Source: Mariniphaga sediminis (GTDB lineage: Bacteria; Bacteroidota; Bacteroidia; Bacteroidales; Prolixibacteraceae). Taken from it: a DNA stretch of 64,000 nt. Numbering within the stretch: the first letter of the stretch is position 1; every line of letters starts with the position of its first letter. Position numbers and translations under genes: made by a program. The notes beneath the pieces were generated by a model. It saw only the letters and a list, made by a program, of their open reading frames with translations. It was not told where the DNA came from and searched no databases. The stretch lies in the NCBI RefSeq assembly GCF_003573545.1, contig NZ_QWET01000020.1, forward strand, positions 1 through 64,000, given 5' to 3'. Below are positions 34,950 to 44,182 of the stretch, in pieces.

Positions 34950-34957
34950 TATTTTTG
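34950..34957 (+). promoter_or_regulatory. Promoter -7 box of the ABC-F gene
   Basis: TATTTTTG, an exact TAnnTTTG match, 14 bases before the ATG at 34972. It implies a short leader without room for a translation-attenuation structure. Confidence 0.6.
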
Positions 34958-34971
34958 TCAAAATTTTTTAC

Positions 34972-36858
34972 ATGAGACCATACATTCAGGCAGAGAGTCT
35001 TTCAAAACGGTGGGGAGAGTTGATGCTTTTTGAAAATATTTCGTTCACTGTTTCCGAAGGGCAAAAGGTGGCATTGATTGCCCGTAATGGAACCGGAAAA
35101 TCGACACTGCTCGATATACTGGCAGGTAAAGATTCACCAGATGGCGGCTCTGTTACTGTAACAAATAATATAAAAATTGGCTATTTCGAGCAAATTCCAA
35201 AGTTAAACCCGGAGCTGACTGTATTGGAAGAGGTTTTTGAAGCAGACAGTGAAAAGCTGCAAACAGTAAAGGAATTTGAACTGGCGGTTGCACAAAATAA
35301 CCAGCAGAAGATTACTGAGATTTCTGCCAAAATGGATGAATTGGCTGCGTGGGACTCTGAAGTGGAAATTAAGCAGGTCCTTACCCAACTCAATATTACC
35401 AACTTCGAACAGCTTGTAGGCGAACTTTCGGGAGGCCAGAAAAAAAGACTGGCATTGGCCAAGGTATTGATTCATAACCCGGATCTCCTGATTCTTGATG
35501 AGCCAACCAACCATCTCGACCTGGAAATGATTGAGTGGCTGGAATCTTACCTCGGAAAATCCAAATCCACTTTGCTGATGGTCACCCACGATCGCTATTT
35601 TCTTGACCGGGTTTGCAATGAAATCATCGAAATGGAAGATAACAAGATTTACCGGTATGAGGGAAATTATTCCTGGTTCCTGGAAAAACGGAATGATCGG
35701 ATTAAATCACAGCAGGCCTCGGTAACCAAAGCAAAAAACCTGCTTCGTACCGAGTTGGAATGGATGCGCCGAATGCCCAAAGCCCGCGGGCATAAAGCAA
35801 AATACCGCGTTGATTCATTCTACGAAATAAAAGAAAAATCCACCCGGAAATTTGAGGAAGGAAGTATCGACATCAATATAAAATCGGCCCGGTTGGGTAA
35901 AAAAATAGTGGAGATAGAGCATCTTTCCAAATCATTTCCCGGCATGAACCTGGTGGATAATTTTACTTATAAATTCTCACGTTTCGAAAAGGTGGGAATT
36001 GTAGGAAAAAATGGAACGGGTAAAACGACTTTTTTGAACCTGATAACCGGAATTTTGCAGCCGGATAAGGGAAAGATAGAAATTGGGCAAACCGTTCAAT
36101 TTGGATATTACCGACAGGATGGAATCAATTTCAACCCGCAGGAAAGAGTAATTGATGCAGTAAATAAAATTGCCGAATACATAATTTTTGAGGATGGTAC
36201 GCGCATGACCAGCACGCAATTGCTTACCCGGTTTTTATTTCCACCCGAAACTCAATACAATTACATTGAAAAACTTAGCGGCGGCGAACAACGGCGGCTC
36301 TACCTTTGTACCGTTTTAATGCAGAACCCTAATTTTCTGATTCTTGACGAGCCGACCAACGACCTTGATATTCTGACATTGAATGTGCTTGAGGAGTACC
36401 TCAGAGCTTTTGAAGGATGTGTAGTAGTGGTTTCGCACGACCGGTTTTTTATGGATAAAATTGTGGAGCACCTCTTTGTTTTCGAAGGAAACGGTATCAT
36501 AAGTGATTTTCCCGGTAGTTATACGATTTATCGACACCAGCAACAAAAACAAACCAGGGAAGAAGTTTCAAAGATTTCAGCAAAAAATGTAGCAGGAAAA
36601 ACCAACCGGAAAAGCAGTTCGGACAGTGGCCGGGAAGACACAAAAAAGAAGCTTTCGTTTAAAGAGAAGCGGGAAATGGAACTCCTGGAAAATGAAATAG
36701 AAACCCTCGAATTACAAAGGAAACAATTGGAAGATACCCTTAATTCAGGGACACTTGGCCATGAAGAACTCCACCAAAAATCGGAAGAGTTAGTAAGGGT
36801 TAAGTCTTTAATGGATGAAAAAGAGTTACGCTGGCTGGAACTAAGCGACCGGGCTTAA
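34972..36858 (+). CDS. ABC-F family ATPase (Uup/EttA group)
   Basis: 628 residues with two ABC domains and no membrane segments. Domain 1: A-R-N-G-T-G-K-S-T near 36-44 and signature L-S-G-G-Q-K-K-R near 153; domain 2: G-K-N-G-T-G-K-T-T near 345 and L-S-G-G-E-Q-R-R near 430. An arm/linker of charged helices (about 235-300) joins them, and a Lys/Glu coiled coil forms the tail (about 545-628), as in Uup. Such proteins bind ribosomes or branched DNA. Its stop overlaps the end of the converging PUR gene. Confidence 0.88.
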   Translation: MRPYIQAESLSKRWGELMLFENISFTVSEGQKVALIARNGTGKSTLLDILAGKDSPDGGSVTVTNNIKIGYFEQIPKLNPELTVLEEVFEADSEKLQTVKEFELAVAQNNQQKITEISAKMDELAAWDSEVEIKQVLTQLNITNFEQLVGELSGGQKKRLALAKVLIHNPDLLILDEPTNHLDLEMIEWLESYLGKSKSTLLMVTHDRYFLDRVCNEIIEMEDNKIYRYEGNYSWFLEKRNDRIKSQQASVTKAKNLLRTELEWMRRMPKARGHKAKYRVDSFYEIKEKSTRKFEEGSIDINIKSARLGKKIVEIEHLSKSFPGMNLVDNFTYKFSRFEKVGIVGKNGTGKTTFLNLITGILQPDKGKIEIGQTVQFGYYRQDGINFNPQERVIDAVNKIAEYIIFEDGTRMTSTQLLTRFLFPPETQYNYIEKLSGGEQRRLYLCTVLMQNPNFLILDEPTNDLDILTLNVLEEYLRAFEGCVVVVSHDRFFMDKIVEHLFVFEGNGIISDFPGSYTIYRHQQQKQTREEVSKISAKNVAGKTNRKSSSDSGREDTKKKLSFKEKREMELLENEIETLELQRKQLEDTLNSGTLGHEELHQKSEELVRVKSLMDEKELRWLELSDRA

Positions 36859-37277
36859 ATATCGTCAAATTCAAGGTCGCTAAAATTTTTATCTGCTACA
36901 GCTGCCGACTCTACAGAAATTTCTTCCTGCTCTTCTACCTTGTTTTCCTCTACTGCTTTCGATGTAACATCAGGCTCATCCGCTTTTATTTCCGGCTGAT
37001 TCTCATGAATATAGCCAATTACATCTTCCAGCGTTTCGGAAAATTTCTCAAAATCTTCGGGATACAGGAAAAGCTTGTGCTTTTCATAACGAAAATTTCC
37101 GTCCTCCCCAAATTTCTTTTTACTTTCGGTGATGGTTAAATAGTACTCATCGTTTCGCGTGCTTTTGACATCGAAAAAATAAGTCCGCTTTCCAGCCCGA
37201 ATGGTTTTTGAATGAATCCCTTGTTTGGGATTGATTTCCGGTTTCTTTTTTTCCCCCTTGTAATCAACGTTTTCCAT
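36855..37277 (-). CDS. PUR-domain (DUF3276) nucleic-acid-binding protein
   Basis: 140 residues. Residues about 22-95 form a PUR-alpha-like whirly fold (I-R-A-G-K-R-T-Y-F-F-D-V-K-S-T-R-N-D-E, then L-T-I-T-E-S-K-K). The rest is an acidic tail with many Glu, ending L-E-F-D-D-I. PUR proteins bind single-stranded DNA or RNA; the bacterial ones are common in Bacteroidota and spirochaetes, with unknown targets. Confidence 0.82.
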   Translation of the reverse strand: MENVDYKGEKKKPEINPKQGIHSKTIRAGKRTYFFDVKSTRNDEYYLTITESKKKFGEDGNFRYEKHKLFLYPEDFEKFSETLEDVIGYIHENQPEIKADEPDVTSKAVEENKVEEQEEISVESAAVADKNFSDLEFDDI

Positions 37278-37387
37278 ACCTTGTGATTTTCGATTTCCCT
37301 GGTTAGCGAATCAAAAATAGAAAATAATTATTAAAAAACACTTCCGGTCGCCATTAAACCACCGCTGTCCAATAAAAAAATGTTCTT

Positions 37388-38260
37388 TTAATATATTTTA
37401 CCGGTTGCGGCCAGCAGCGTATTATGCAGTAGCGAAACACGGGTCATGGGCCCCACTCCACCCGGAACCGGGGTAATATAGGAGCATTTTGAAGCCACTT
37501 CATCGAACAGTACGTCGCCTTTCAGCTTCCAGCCAGACTTGGTCTGATCCGATTTCACCCGGGTAGTTCCCACATCAATAACTACTGCACCTTCCTTCAC
37601 CATATTCTTTTTTACAAATTCAGGTACACCAATGGCTGCAACGAGGATATCGGCATTGCGGCAAACTTCCTCCAGGTTTTGCGTCCGGCTGTGGGCAACG
37701 GTTACTGTGGCATTTATCGCTTTTTGAGATAAAAGTACGCTCAATGGCCGGCCAACAATATTACTACGGCCTACAATGACACAGTTTTTTCCGTTCGTTT
37801 CAATATTATAGCGTTTCAAAAGTTCCACAATTCCAAAAGGGGTGGCAGAAACAAAGGATGGTAACCCGATAACCATGCGTCCTACATTTTCAGGGTGAAA
37901 TCCGTCAACATCTTTTTTTGGATCGATGGCTTCTATTACCTTTTGTTCCGAAATATGACCGGGCAGCGGCAACTGAACAATAAAGCCATCAATGTCGGTA
38001 TCCTCATTCAGTTCCTGCACTTTGGAAAGAAGTTCCTCTTCCGTTACGTCATCTTCATAACGGACAAGCGACGATTTGAACCCCACGGCTTCACAATCTT
38101 TTATTTTGTAAGCGACATAGGTTTCGCTGCCTCCATCATGTCCAACCAAAACAGCAGCCAGATGAGGAGTTTTTCCGCCTTTTTCTTTTAATTCCAAAAC
38201 TTTGGCAGCAATTTCCTGTTTCATTTCAGCCGCCACTTTTTTGCCATCAATCAATATCAT
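37388..38260 (-). CDS. folD: Methylenetetrahydrofolate dehydrogenase/cyclohydrolase
   Basis: 290 residues, family length. Y-V-A-Y-K near 49-53 (active-site Tyr and Lys), Q-L-P-L-P-G-H near 97-103, the Rossmann segment [10 protein letters not shown] near 163-172, and [10 protein letters not shown] near 266-275. It converts 5,10-methylene- to 10-formyl-tetrahydrofolate. It lies just after ffh (37 bases), a linkage seen in other Bacteroidota. Confidence 0.96.
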   Translation of the reverse strand: MILIDGKKVAAEMKQEIAAKVLELKEKGGKTPHLAAVLVGHDGGSETYVAYKIKDCEAVGFKSSLVRYEDDVTEEELLSKVQELNEDTDIDGFIVQLPLPGHISEQKVIEAIDPKKDVDGFHPENVGRMVIGLPSFVSATPFGIVELLKRYNIETNGKNCVIVGRSNIVGRPLSVLLSQKAINATVTVAHSRTQNLEEVCRNADILVAAIGVPEFVKKNMVKEGAVVIDVGTTRVKSDQTKSGWKLKGDVLFDEVASKCSYITPVPGGVGPMTRVSLLHNTLLAATGKIY

Positions 38261-38297
38261 GTTGTTGTTTTTAGTATCGGGTTATTTTGTGCCTTTA

Positions 38298-39635
38298 TTA
38301 TCTTCCTCCGGGCTGCCTCATTCCTCCCATCATACGTTGAATATTTTTTCCCTGCGAAACCATTTTCATCATTTTCCGGGTTTCGGAAAACTGTTTGAGT
38401 AGGCGGTTCACCTCCTGAATGCTGGTTCCCGATCCTCCGGCAATACGCTTACGGCGGCTGCCATTAATGAGAGATGGATCTTCCCGTTCGGCTGGCGTCA
38501 TGGAGTAAATAATCGCTTCAATATGTTTGAAGGCATCATCATCAAGGTCCATGTTTTTCATAGCCTTGCCCATTCCGGGAATCATCGAAACCACATCTTT
38601 CAGATCACCCATTTTTTTGATTTGGTTGATCTGTTTCAGAAAATCGTTGAAGTTGAAAGTATTTTTAGCCAGCTTTTTTTGCAGTTTGCGGGCCTCTTCT
38701 TCATCATACTGTTCCTGGGCCTTTTCAACCAACGAAACAATGTCTCCCATACCGAGAATACGATCGGCCATTCTGGAAGGATGGAATACATCGATGGCAT
38801 CCAATTTTTCGCCTGTTCCTACAAATTTGATAGGTTTTTCCACCACAGCCCGGATAGAAAGAGCCGCACCACCACGGGTGTCACCGTCGAGTTTGGTAAG
38901 CACAACTCCGGTGAAGTCGAGCCTGTCATTAAACTCTTTGGCGGTGTTCACTGCGTCCTGGCCCGTCATGGAATCAACAACAAACAGAATGTCGTTTGGC
39001 TGTACCGCTTTTTTGATGGAAGAAATTTCTTTCATCATCTGCTCGTCGATGGCCAACCTACCGGCAGTATCGATAATTACCACATCATGCCCCTGCTTTT
39101 TAGCTTCCTTAATAGCAGCCTGGGCAATTTTTACCGGATCCATGTTCCCCTCTTCGGTGTAGACGGGTACATTGATTTGTTCTCCCAGCACTTTCAACTG
39201 GTCGATTGCAGCAGGCCGGTAAACGTCGCAAGCCACCAATAACGGGTGCCTTCCTCTTTTGCGTTTAAGCATATTGGCCAGTTTGCCCGAGAAGGTGGTT
39301 TTACCAGATCCCTGGAGCCCGGCCATCAGGATAACAGAAGGAGAACCGCTCAGGTCGATGTCGGCTGATTCGCCGCCCATCAGTCCGGACAGTTCGTCTT
39401 TCACAATTTTCACCATTAACTGTCCCGGCTTCACAGCAGACAGTACTTGCTGGCCTAATGCTTTCTCTTTTACTTCGTCAGTAAATGTTTTGGCTATTTT
39501 AAAGTTGACGTCGGCATCGAGCAATGCACGGCGAATATCTTTCAGGGTCTCAGCTACATTTATCTCAGTGATTTTACCCTGCCCTTTAAGCAGTTTAAAT
39601 GATCGCTCCAGCCTGTCGGTTAAGTTCTCAAACAT
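38298..39635 (-). CDS. ffh: Signal recognition particle protein Ffh
   Basis: 445 residues. N domain, G domain with G-L-Q-G-S-G-K-T-T near 108-116, D-T-A-G-R near 190-194 and T-K-L-D-G-D near 247-252, then a Met-rich M domain from about 300 that binds 4.5S RNA and signal sequences ([10 protein letters not shown], and the I[15 protein letters not shown] motif). It sends membrane proteins to the translocon. Followed by folD. Confidence 0.97.
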   Translation of the reverse strand: MFENLTDRLERSFKLLKGQGKITEINVAETLKDIRRALLDADVNFKIAKTFTDEVKEKALGQQVLSAVKPGQLMVKIVKDELSGLMGGESADIDLSGSPSVILMAGLQGSGKTTFSGKLANMLKRKRGRHPLLVACDVYRPAAIDQLKVLGEQINVPVYTEEGNMDPVKIAQAAIKEAKKQGHDVVIIDTAGRLAIDEQMMKEISSIKKAVQPNDILFVVDSMTGQDAVNTAKEFNDRLDFTGVVLTKLDGDTRGGAALSIRAVVEKPIKFVGTGEKLDAIDVFHPSRMADRILGMGDIVSLVEKAQEQYDEEEARKLQKKLAKNTFNFNDFLKQINQIKKMGDLKDVVSMIPGMGKAMKNMDLDDDAFKHIEAIIYSMTPAEREDPSLINGSRRKRIAGGSGTSIQEVNRLLKQFSETRKMMKMVSQGKNIQRMMGGMRQPGGR

Positions 39636-39755
39636 AGATATAACATTTCATTTGAAAATGAGTCGCAAAAATACAAGGAAAAAGTGAAAAGGCAAAAGGT
39701 AAAAACAGCGGACTACTCATTTCCATTTTACAGAAATAAAAAATCCGATCCTGTT

Positions 39756-40133
39756 TTATTTTATCGCCACGGTTTCTATTTCTACCAAAGCGCCCAACGG
39801 GAGTTCCTTTACAGCAAAGGCAGCCCGTGCAGGTGGATTTTCCGGGTAGTACTTTCCGTAAACTTCATTCATTTCCTTGAAGTATTTCATATCGGCCAAC
39901 AAACAGGTTGACTTTGCCACATCCCAGAAGCTATATCCGGCTGCGTCCAAAATGGCGCCAATATTTTTCATTACCTGCTCAGTCTGCTCTTTAATTCCAC
40001 CTTCCACCAACTTCATATTTTCAGGATTCAGCGGAACCTGTCCCGAAATATAAAGGGTTCCTTCTATCTCTACGGCCTGACTGTAAGGTCCGATTGCCTG
40101 TGGCGCTTTGCCGGTTGAAATAATTCGTTTCAT
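39756..40133 (-). CDS. ridA: RidA family reactive-intermediate deaminase
   Basis: 125 residues with A-P-Q-A-I-G-P-Y-S-Q-A near 10-20, Y-I-S-G-Q-V-P near 29-35, the conserved Arg in N-P-P-A-R-A-A-F near 99-106 and the closing L-V-E-I-E-T-V-A. These residues fit the RidA group that breaks down enamine/imine intermediates from PLP enzymes. It follows lptD by 11 bases and so is probably co-transcribed with it. Confidence 0.93.
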   Translation of the reverse strand: MKRIISTGKAPQAIGPYSQAVEIEGTLYISGQVPLNPENMKLVEGGIKEQTEQVMKNIGAILDAAGYSFWDVAKSTCLLADMKYFKEMNEVYGKYYPENPPARAAFAVKELPLGALVEIETVAIK

Positions 40134-40144
40134 AATTATCAGAT

Positions 40145-42820
40145 TTAGAAATTATCGTAGTGACTCTGGCGTTTCTGTATTTTAAGGTCTTTAAGCATCG
40201 ATGATTTGGCGTTGATGGTGAAGCTGTAACTTTTCATATACCCAAACGGTACAAAGTTAAATGCCATGGACCAGCAGTGAAGATCGCGGTTTACATTGAA
40301 GGTGGTGAAAGAAAATTCTCCGGCCATAATATCGTAGTTGGTATTCATGCTGATCCTCCATTTATCGGTAAGGCTCAGGTTTCCGCGGACCCCAATAGTT
40401 TGTGTTATCCTTCCTTTTTCTGAAGGTCTTCGCGGCCCGGCATAATTAAAGCTATAGTCAAACCCAAAATCCCAGGGGATATTAAAATCAGCATAATGAC
40501 TATAGTCTCCCGGCAATACATTTTCTTCCTCTATCAACTCCTTGTTCCGTTCGGCCTGTTCTTCACCCTTTTTCGATCTGAAATTCATTCCAAATGAAAG
40601 GTTTGCACGGGTAAGTCGTCCTAGTTTGGCCAAACCCGATTTTTCATTCCAAACATATTTATGAATTTTTGTCCCGTTTTCATTCGTCATATACGGATCG
40701 AGCACACCACCCATATTTATATTTACACCGGCAACAGTAGTCCGCGCCCTGATATTTATCGGCGACAGGTTTAACGAGTCGGCAATCAGATTGTAAGATG
40801 TGCTGAAACTCAGGTTATCGATAATTTTTACCTTTTTAAATTTTTCTTCTTCCCCCTCCATTTGAGTGGTATCCTTTCTATCAATCATCTTCATCTCAAG
40901 GTTATTATTGAGTGAAAACGAGATAGCTCCCGAGGCCCCCCTCCCAGGCGAACCACCGTAAATTCCCCCATCATTCACATCCAAAAAGCGGGTAGCACCG
41001 GTTGTATCCACCTGCACTTCTTTCCAGTAGCCAAACCGTTCGGCCCCAAAATCGGGCCGGTAGCTGATGCTAAATGAAGGTGTCATTTTATGCCGGATAC
41101 CTTTCACCCTCGATTGCGGGTTAACCGGAAGAAACATCCCGTAAATATTGGTAGAGGCGCTTAAACTGTAAGAATAGTCATAAACCCTGTTTAACCCGGT
41201 AATGGTATCTATCCGGATGTCATCCGAGAAATTACCCGGATTGTTGAAATTTCCGTCTTTAACATACGTATAATCATATCTTTTAAAATACCACTTTTCG
41301 TTGTAGTTGAAACCGGGACTAAAATTAATATGGCTAAGCAAGTTAAAGCTGGGCAATGAAATCGGGATATTATGACGGATACCATTTTTCCAGTCGCGGG
41401 CAAACGACTTTTGCAAAATTTCTGACTCGTGGGCAGTAATTGAATTTCTAAGGTTTCCCGTATAATTTATACCAAATTTTTCGTACCATTTCAATGCACC
41501 AGACCTAACTTTTTTCCGCAACGGATAAACTTTTGCCATACTGAAGGTCATTTCAGGAAGCGATAACGTGAGAGAAGAATCGGTGGAATTTTGCGAATGC
41601 CTCAGGTTTACAGACAAATTGTAAGGCGTATTTTCAAACTTTTTGGAGAATGCAATACTTGATGACTTTTGACTTCTCAGGTAATTCTCGGCAGAAATGG
41701 CGTTTTGCTTGTCATACCCGCTGGTAGAAAAGTTTACGCTGGCCGAAAAAGTCTGGTTGGGGTTCGCCTTGGCATCCTGACTATGGTTCCAGGTAATCGC
41801 AAATTGTTTTGACGGATTATAATCGGGATCACCCTTTTCCTTATAAACATTTAAATTATAACGAAAATCGAATCCCCCGTTATATTTGTATCTTTTACGG
41901 TAATTGGTATGCAACTTGGTAGCCCACGAACCTTTGGAATAAATATCGCCCTGCACCGCCAAATCAAAATATTCACTGGCGGCCCAGTAGTAACCACCTT
42001 CCCTTAGGAAAAAACCCCGGTTATTCTCCTCGCCGTATGTAGGGATTAAAATCCCGGAAGAGTATGAAGGTGTATTGGGAAAATAGCCAAAAGGCAGGAT
42101 GGGAAAATAGAGAGGAAAATCCTCCAGAACCATGTATGCCGGACCTGTAATAATCTTATTTTTTGAAATAACCTTTGCTTTGGTCAGGTGCAGGTAAAAA
42201 TGAGGATGTGGTGCATCGCAGGTAGTATATTTCCCATCTTTTAAAACAAAAGCATCTTTCGATATCTTTTTTGTTCGCTGGCTGTGTACAAAACCTTCCC
42301 CCTGCTCCGTTACTACATCGGTAATAATTCCCTTTTCACTTTCAAAATTATACCGCAATGTATTCGATTCAAACTCATCGTTTCCGTCTTTAAAAATGGG
42401 CTTTTGAATCAAAGTTCCTGTGGAATCCTTAATGCCTTCAGCATACACTTCTTTGGTTTCCAAATCAAGTTCGATATAATAGGCTGTCAGTTCAATCTGC
42501 TGATACGTAACCTTTGCATTATTGTAGAGATACACTTTCTGCCCGTCGAATGAGCCTATAATTGAGTCTTCGGCATTGTAATCAATTGGCGCTTCAATGA
42601 CAGGGGCCTTCTCCATAGCCATTGTGTCAGTCGAAAGGGAATCCGGAACAAAGAAGTCAGACTCAAGCAGACTTGGCACTATGGTATCCCGCCGGTCAGG
42701 CATGGTGCTGGTGGTATCAATCCCTGATAAATTTAAATTATCCGGCCTTGTCTCTGTTTGCTGGCCTAAAGTTATCAGTGGCAATACAGCAAGAAAGTAT
42801 GTTATCAATAATTTGTACAA
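40145..42820 (-). CDS. lptD: LPS-assembly protein LptD-like outer-membrane barrel
   Basis: About 891 residues: signal peptide, an OstA-type periplasmic jellyroll (about 75-180, I-E-L-T-A-Y-Y-I-E-L-D near 108), then the LptD barrel (P-Y-F-P-I-L-P-F-G-Y-F-P and the S-S-G-I-L-I-P-T-Y-G segment near 245-260, long beta-rich remainder). It inserts lipopolysaccharide in the outer membrane. No in-frame ATG precedes the signal peptide. I propose TTG at 42820, since the first in-frame codon of the open frame (42865) sits on a TATTTTTG promoter box. Confidence 0.85.
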   Translation of the reverse strand: MYKLLITYFLAVLPLITLGQQTETRPDNLNLSGIDTTSTMPDRRDTIVPSLLESDFFVPDSLSTDTMAMEKAPVIEAPIDYNAEDSIIGSFDGQKVYLYNNAKVTYQQIELTAYYIELDLETKEVYAEGIKDSTGTLIQKPIFKDGNDEFESNTLRYNFESEKGIITDVVTEQGEGFVHSQRTKKISKDAFVLKDGKYTTCDAPHPHFYLHLTKAKVISKNKIITGPAYMVLEDFPLYFPILPFGYFPNTPSYSSGILIPTYGEENNRGFFLREGGYYWAASEYFDLAVQGDIYSKGSWATKLHTNYRKRYKYNGGFDFRYNLNVYKEKGDPDYNPSKQFAITWNHSQDAKANPNQTFSASVNFSTSGYDKQNAISAENYLRSQKSSSIAFSKKFENTPYNLSVNLRHSQNSTDSSLTLSLPEMTFSMAKVYPLRKKVRSGALKWYEKFGINYTGNLRNSITAHESEILQKSFARDWKNGIRHNIPISLPSFNLLSHINFSPGFNYNEKWYFKRYDYTYVKDGNFNNPGNFSDDIRIDTITGLNRVYDYSYSLSASTNIYGMFLPVNPQSRVKGIRHKMTPSFSISYRPDFGAERFGYWKEVQVDTTGATRFLDVNDGGIYGGSPGRGASGAISFSLNNNLEMKMIDRKDTTQMEGEEEKFKKVKIIDNLSFSTSYNLIADSLNLSPINIRARTTVAGVNINMGGVLDPYMTNENGTKIHKYVWNEKSGLAKLGRLTRANLSFGMNFRSKKGEEQAERNKELIEEENVLPGDYSHYADFNIPWDFGFDYSFNYAGPRRPSEKGRITQTIGVRGNLSLTDKWRISMNTNYDIMAGEFSFTTFNVNRDLHCWSMAFNFVPFGYMKSYSFTINAKSSMLKDLKIQKRQSHYDNF

Positions 42821-42923
42821 AATGTTTTCTGCATTTAATGCTTCTCCTCCTGGCTCGAGGTGCAAAAATAAAAATAAGGGTTATACCTGAGCCCTAATAA
42901 ATGCAAAATAATTCTAATATTTC

Positions 42924-42931
42924 TATTTTTG
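42924..42931 (+). promoter_or_regulatory. Promoter -7 box of the amidase gene
   Basis: TATTTTTG on the plus strand, 21 bases before the ATG at 42953. The TTG at the start of the longest open frame (42929) falls inside it, so that start can be excluded. Confidence 0.65.
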
Positions 42932-42952
42932 TTCCGGAAACAGGAAACGATT

Positions 42953-44089
42953 ATGAAAGTAGTGCCATACATCTGTGCATTTTTGTTTATTAATTGCGGG
43001 TTGCCGGGCGTAGTCCGTGCGGGCCCGCCAGTGGATGAATCGCATGTTCGTACCGTAGTCATTGACCCGGGCCACGGAGGCAGGGATCCCGGAGCCGTAC
43101 ATGGCCGTGCACGCGAAAAGGATATTGTTCTGGATATTTCATTAAGACTTGGGAAATACATTCAGCAGAACTTTCCCGAAGTTAAAGTAATATATACCCG
43201 CGACCGGGACGTTTTTGTCCCTCTCTACCGGCGGGCAGCCATTGCCAATGAAAATGATGCCGATTTGTTCATCTCGATACATGTAAACGCTGTTCAGCGG
43301 GGGTTGGTACAGGGAACGGAAACCTATATTTTGGGACAACATCGTACAAAAGATAATTTAGAGGTTGCTAAAAAAGAGAATGCTGTTATTTTGCTGGAAG
43401 ACGATTACCGTACCACTTACGAAGGATTCGATCCTAACTCCTCCGAATCGTATATTATGTTTGAACTGGTTCAGGACGAATACCTGGAACAAAGCGCCAT
43501 GCTTGCCTCTGCCATACAAGACCAGTTCAGGGAGCGGGCCAAACGCATCGACAGGAGCGTAAAACAAGCGGGTTTTTTGGTATTGCGACAAACCACCATG
43601 CCCAGCATTCTGGTCGAAACCGGTTTTTTGAGCCATCCCTCCGAACGGAATTTTCTAATGAGTGAACCGGGCAGGGATTACCTGGCATCGGCAATCTACA
43701 GGGCATTCCGGGATTATAAAAAAAAGGTGGAGGCCAAAAGCAGTTTCAACCTGGTAACAGTTCCTTCTGCCCCACTATCGCCCGGGAATGTCAACGGAAG
43801 TGAGAGCAGAGAAAATCAAGTTGCTCAAAAACCAGATATCATTTTTTCGGTGCAGGTAGCTTCACTTGCAAGTCCGGTAGAAATAAAACCCTCGAATTTT
43901 AACGGGGAAAGTGAAATATTCATGCAGAACAGCGGTAAAACGTACCGTTATTTTTGTGGGAAGTATAGTACAATTGAGCAGGCCAAAGCAGAAAGGAAAC
44001 GGCTTCGGTCCAGGTTTAACGGGGCATTTGTGGTTGCCTTCGAAAACGGAGAATTGATTCCGGTAGATGTTGCCCTGCAAAAAATGTAG
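42953..44089 (+). CDS. N-acetylmuramoyl-L-alanine amidase with C-terminal SPOR-like domain
   Basis: About 378 residues: signal peptide, Amidase_3 domain (about 30-260) with zinc ligands in V-I-D-P-G-H-G-G-R-D-P-G, E near 60, and I-S-I-H-V-N-A; the catalytic Glu is in V-E-T-G-F-L near 220. A linker is followed by a C-terminal domain (about 295-378) that starts I-I-F-S-V-Q-V-A-S and ends V-A-F-E-N-G-E-L-I-P-V-D-V-A-L. It cuts septal peptidoglycan. The same type of C-terminal domain is on the MCE protein encoded next. Confidence 0.9.
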   Translation: MKVVPYICAFLFINCGLPGVVRAGPPVDESHVRTVVIDPGHGGRDPGAVHGRAREKDIVLDISLRLGKYIQQNFPEVKVIYTRDRDVFVPLYRRAAIANENDADLFISIHVNAVQRGLVQGTETYILGQHRTKDNLEVAKKENAVILLEDDYRTTYEGFDPNSSESYIMFELVQDEYLEQSAMLASAIQDQFRERAKRIDRSVKQAGFLVLRQTTMPSILVETGFLSHPSERNFLMSEPGRDYLASAIYRAFRDYKKKVEAKSSFNLVTVPSAPLSPGNVNGSESRENQVAQKPDIIFSVQVASLASPVEIKPSNFNGESEIFMQNSGKTYRYFCGKYSTIEQAKAERKRLRSRFNGAFVVAFENGELIPVDVALQKM

Positions 44090-44182
44090 CCATTAAAAAA
44101 ATGTTTTTCCGGTATATTTTAGGTAATTCCTGTTTGAATTCCCTAATTTTACTTCACTTATTGTTCATTAAATGACAGCAAA

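Noticed and set aside
38523-39687. Large plus-strand open frames opposite ffh
   Set aside because: They are antisense shadows of a clearly coding gene; their composition follows its codon pattern.
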